Below are positions 61,350 to 64,000 of a stretch of DNA of 64,000 nucleotides, one piece after another (within the stretch, counting starts at the first letter, position 1; every line of letters begins with the position of its first letter). The translations under genes were made by a program, and so were the position numbers. Source of the DNA: Collimonas sp. OK412 (GTDB taxonomy: Bacteria; Pseudomonadota; Gammaproteobacteria; Burkholderiales; Burkholderiaceae_D). The stretch covers positions 1-64,000 of the forward strand of contig NZ_FOLC01000005.1 of NCBI RefSeq assembly GCF_900112135.1. Direction: 5' to 3'. Under the pieces are notes generated by a model that was not told the origin of the DNA, searched no databases, and saw only the letters and a list, made by a program, of their open reading frames with translations.

Positions 61350-62863
61350 ATATCTCGCTGGACAAGCTCTTCGGCAGCAGCAAGCTCAGTCGCGCCATCG
61401 GCCGTCCGCCGGCGGCGTGGCCGCTGGCGCTGCTGCTGGCGGCGACGCTGGCGGCAGCCCTGCCCGCGGACGCCGGCGCCACCGCCAAGATCACCGAGCG
61501 CAGCAAGCAAAAACAGGCGGCAGAAGCGCAGCGTGCCGACCTGCGGCAAAAGCTGGACAACCTCAAGCGCGACATCAGCCAGACCGAGACCGAGAAAGAC
61601 AACGCCAGCGACGCCCTGGCCGATTCCGAAGCCGCGGTTTCCAAGGCCACCCGCTCTTTGCGCGATCTGAGCGCAGAACAAAAGCAGACCGAAGCCAAAC
61701 TGGCCAAGCTGGCGAAACAGCATGACGAGCTGAGCAAGACCGTGGCTTCGCAGCAGGCCCAGCTGGCCAATTTGCTGCGCCAGCAGTACGTCGCCGGCAA
61801 CGAAGACCGCATCAAGCTGCTGCTGTCCGGCGACAACCCGAACCGCATCAACCGCGACCTGCAGTACATGGGGTATGTTTCGCAGGCGCAAGCGCGGCTG
61901 CTGGAATCGCTGCGCGCCAACCTTGCCGCAGTGGAAGCCAACCAGACCGAAGCCCAGGACGCCAAGGACGACCTCGACGAAATCGCCCAGGAACAGCGCG
62001 ACCAGAAAAACCTGCTGGAAAAGGAAAAGTCCAAGCGCGCTACCTTGCTGACCCAGCTCTCCAGCAAACTGGCGAGCCAGCGCAAGGAAGCCGGCAACAT
62101 CCAGCGCGACGACCAGCGCCTGTCGGGCCTGGTCGACAAGCTGGCGGAACTGATCGAAGCGCAAAAGAAAGCCGAGGCCGCAGCCCGCGAGAAATTGCGC
62201 CAGCAGCAACTGGCCCAGGCGCAAGCCAAGGCCCAAGCCCAGGCTGCGCGCGAACGCGAACGCCAGCGCCTGCTGGAACAGCAGCGCGCGGCCCAGGCTG
62301 GGAAACCGCCGGCTGCCGGGCCTGCCCCGGCGGGACCGAAAGTCCCCAATCCGGACGCAATCGACGATGACCAGCCGCCGCCGGCAGTAGCCGCAACCCC
62401 GACGCCCGCCCCGGCGCCGCTGGCGCGCAATGAACTGACGCCGGAAGCCGACAACGCCTACGGCAAGCCCTTCGAATCCCTGCGCGGCCAGCTCCGGCTG
62501 CCGGTGCGCGGCGACGTCATGGCGCGCTTCGGCAGCAAGCGCGGCGACGGCCCGAGCTGGAAAGGCTTGTTCATCCGCACCCCGGAAGGCAGCGAAGTGA
62601 AGGCGGTGGCTGCCGGCCGGGTGGTGTTTTCCGACTGGCTGCGCGGCTTCGGCAATCTGATCATTGTCGACCACGGCAACCAGTACATGACGATTTACGG
62701 TAATAATCAGGCATTATTGAAGCGTCCCGGAGATGCCGTGAAAGCCGGCGACGTCATTGCCAGCGCCGGCAACAGCGGCGGCAATGAACAATCGGGTTTA
62801 TACTTTGAGATTCGGCATCAAGGCCGTGCGTTTGACCCACTCGGATGGGTAACTACTAGGTGA
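61346..62863 (+). CDS. envC: Murein hydrolase activator EnvC family protein, apparent ATA start
   Basis: A 505-residue EnvC-like protein that activates cell-division amidases. It has a signal peptide ([20 protein letters not shown], about 25-43), a long coiled coil (about 50-285, with [20 protein letters not shown]), a Pro/Ala linker and a C-terminal LytM/M23 domain (about 375-505: [33 protein letters not shown]). No ATG, GTG or TTG lies in frame before the signal peptide; the first is TTG 61658, inside the coiled coil. ATA at 61346 has AGGGGA seven bases upstream and overlaps the gpmA stop. A sequencing error or mutated start is the alternative. Confidence 0.8.
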   Translation: MNISLDKLFGSSKLSRAIGRPPAAWPLALLLAATLAAALPADAGATAKITERSKQKQAAEAQRADLRQKLDNLKRDISQTETEKDNASDALADSEAAVSKATRSLRDLSAEQKQTEAKLAKLAKQHDELSKTVASQQAQLANLLRQQYVAGNEDRIKLLLSGDNPNRINRDLQYMGYVSQAQARLLESLRANLAAVEANQTEAQDAKDDLDEIAQEQRDQKNLLEKEKSKRATLLTQLSSKLASQRKEAGNIQRDDQRLSGLVDKLAELIEAQKKAEAAAREKLRQQQLAQAQAKAQAQAARERERQRLLEQQRAAQAGKPPAAGPAPAGPKVPNPDAIDDDQPPPAVAATPTPAPAPLARNELTPEADNAYGKPFESLRGQLRLPVRGDVMARFGSKRGDGPSWKGLFIRTPEGSEVKAVAAGRVVFSDWLRGFGNLIIVDHGNQYMTIYGNNQALLKRPGDAVKAGDVIASAGNSGGNEQSGLYFEIRHQGRAFDPLGWVTTR

Positions 62864-62866
62864 AAC

Positions 62867-64000
62867 ATGGGCAGTAAACTCAAGAATATCGGTCTGATCA
62901 GTTTAGGCGTCATTGCAGGGATAGGCGCCTCCATCCAGTTCGACGCCATTGCGCAGAAAAGCGCCGCAGCGCCATTGCCGCTGGAGGAATTGCGGCAGCT
63001 GGCCGATATTTTCGGCCTGATCAAGTCCGATTACGTGGAACCGGCCGACGACAAGAAACTGCTGACCGAAGCCATTTCCGGCATGGTAGCCTCGCTCGAC
63101 CCGCATTCCGCCTACCTGGACAAGAAGGCTTACAAGGAACTGCGCGAGAGCACCCAAGGCAAGTTTGTCGGCCTCGGCATCGAAGTCGGCATGGAAGACG
63201 GCTACATCAAGGTAGTGTCGCCGATCGAGGATTCCCCAGCCTACCGCGCCGGGATCAAGGCGGGCGACCTGATCACCCGCCTCGACGCCACCCCGGTCAA
63301 GGGCCTGACCCTGGAGCAGGCGGTCAAGCGCATGCGCGGCGAGCCTAACACCAAGATCAGCCTGACCATCTCGCGCAAGGAAGAAGACAAGCCGTTGATC
63401 TTCAACATCACGCGCCAGGAAATCCGTGTGCAAAGCGTGAAAGGCAAAGTCGTCGAACCGGGTTATGCCTGGCTGCGCGTGACCCAGTTCCAGGAACCGA
63501 CGGTGGATGACATGGCCAAGAAAATCGCCGCCATCTATGCCCAGGAACCGAACCTGAAGGGCCTGGTATTGGATTTGCGCAACGATCCGGGCGGCGTATT
63601 GCCAGGCGCGATCGGCGTGTCCGCCGCCTTCCTGCCCAAGGATGCGGTGGTGGTCACCACCAACGGCCAGCTGCCGAGCTCCAAGGCTTCGTTCTACGCC
63701 AAGCGCGAGTATTACGCCAATCCGGGCAATGATCCGCTGGCGCGCCTGCCGGAAGCGCTGAAGAAGGTGCCGATGGTGGTGCTGGTCAATACCGGTTCCG
63801 CTTCCGCCTCGGAAATCGTGGCCGGCGCCTTGCAAGACTACAAGCGCGCCACCATCATGGGCACGCAAACCTTCGGCAAGGGTTCGGTGCAATCGGTGAT
63901 CGCCCTGCCGCCGGACCGCAACACCGCGGTCAAGCTGACCACCGCCCGCTACTACACGCCGAACGGCCGCTCGATCCAGGCCAAGGGCATCGTGCCGGAT
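62867..64000 (+). CDS. ctpA: C-terminal processing protease, S41 family (partial, cut by window end)
   Basis: The first 378 residues of a periplasmic tail-specific protease; the gene continues beyond the window. An N-terminal membrane or signal segment (about 5-25) is followed by a conserved helical part, a PDZ domain (about 85-170, FVGLGIEVGMEDGYIKVVSP and AGIKAGDLITRLDATPVKG) and the S41 catalytic domain with the Ser in VLVNTGSASASEIVAGALQD and the Lys in TFGKGSVQSV. It follows envC by 3 bp and is probably co-transcribed with gpmA and envC, a common betaproteobacterial order. Confidence 0.93.
   Translation, partial: MGSKLKNIGLISLGVIAGIGASIQFDAIAQKSAAAPLPLEELRQLADIFGLIKSDYVEPADDKKLLTEAISGMVASLDPHSAYLDKKAYKELRESTQGKFVGLGIEVGMEDGYIKVVSPIEDSPAYRAGIKAGDLITRLDATPVKGLTLEQAVKRMRGEPNTKISLTISRKEEDKPLIFNITRQEIRVQSVKGKVVEPGYAWLRVTQFQEPTVDDMAKKIAAIYAQEPNLKGLVLDLRNDPGGVLPGAIGVSAAFLPKDAVVVTTNGQLPSSKASFYAKREYYANPGNDPLARLPEALKKVPMVVLVNTGSASASEIVAGALQDYKRATIMGTQTFGKGSVQSVIALPPDRNTAVKLTTARYYTPNGRSIQAKGIVPD

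Overview
The window looks like a chromosomal segment of a betaproteobacterium, most likely family Oxalobacteraceae (Collimonas/Herbaspirillum/Janthinobacterium-like). The reasons are the GC-rich codon use, the tandem Gram-negative porins, a separate rfaE2, PhaM, a DksA with a lysine/alanine-rich extension, a SAH riboswitch before ahcY, the rrn leader type and the gene order gpmA-envC-ctpA opposite rhodanese-grxC-secB-gpsA. The genus is inferred from gene content only. There is no phage, plasmid, CRISPR array or large insertion sequence. Almost all of it is housekeeping core genome, with a few unusual non-coding or inserted pieces.

Layout. 1-475: promoter and leader of an rRNA operon reading leftward off the window. 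0.5-4.1 kb: bioC, comF, trmL, a PCu(A)C copper chaperone, rfaE2. 4.1-10.1 kb: a ferritin-like desaturase homologue, phaM, a LivK-like binding protein, two tandem DUF3108-type proteins, queC. 10.1-15.7 kb: aromatic amino acid catabolism (indolepyruvate oxidoreductase, phhA with a divergent Lrp regulator) and a likely unannotated small RNA. 15.8-21.2 kb: GNAT, cca, GST, slt, formyl-THF cyclo-ligase. 21.2-26.9 kb: SAM-cycle block metK, perM-like gene, ahcY (with SAH riboswitch), small membrane protein, metF. 26.9-31.2 kb: two LpxL-type acyltransferases, dapF, a Sel1-repeat protein. 31.5-34.4 kb: two tandem porins. 34.5-36.2 kb: DUF484 protein and xerC. 36.2-41.7 kb: zinc-limitation island (Zur-like regulator, COG0523 GTPase, DksA, small DUF2946-like protein, ZnuD-like receptor). 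42.1-45.6 kb: double-STAS protein and hslVU with a sigma-32-type promoter. 45.7-57.2 kb: a twelve-gene type II secretion operon in the order gspG-H-I-J-K-L-M-N-D-E-F-C. 57.4-60.4 kb: gpsA, SH3 protein, secB, grxC, rhodanese. 60.6-64.0 kb: gpmA, envC, ctpA (cut by the window end).

The most notable observations are: (i) a 293-bp element bounded by perfect 27-bp inverted repeats sits at the gspG/gspH junction; removing it exactly restores a canonical prepilin start that overlaps the gspG stop. (ii) The metK leader carries a segment complementary to the metK ribosome-binding site and an alternative hairpin, which suggests a translational switch unlike the SAM riboswitches I know. (iii) A terminator-ended, structured RNA candidate with several CUCCC motifs lies between the indolepyruvate oxidoreductase gene and phhA. 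(iv) A 244-bp element with 22-bp inverted repeats lies just upstream of the ahcY SAH riboswitch. (v) envC appears to start at an ATA codon overlapping the gpmA stop. None of these could be tested by database search here.
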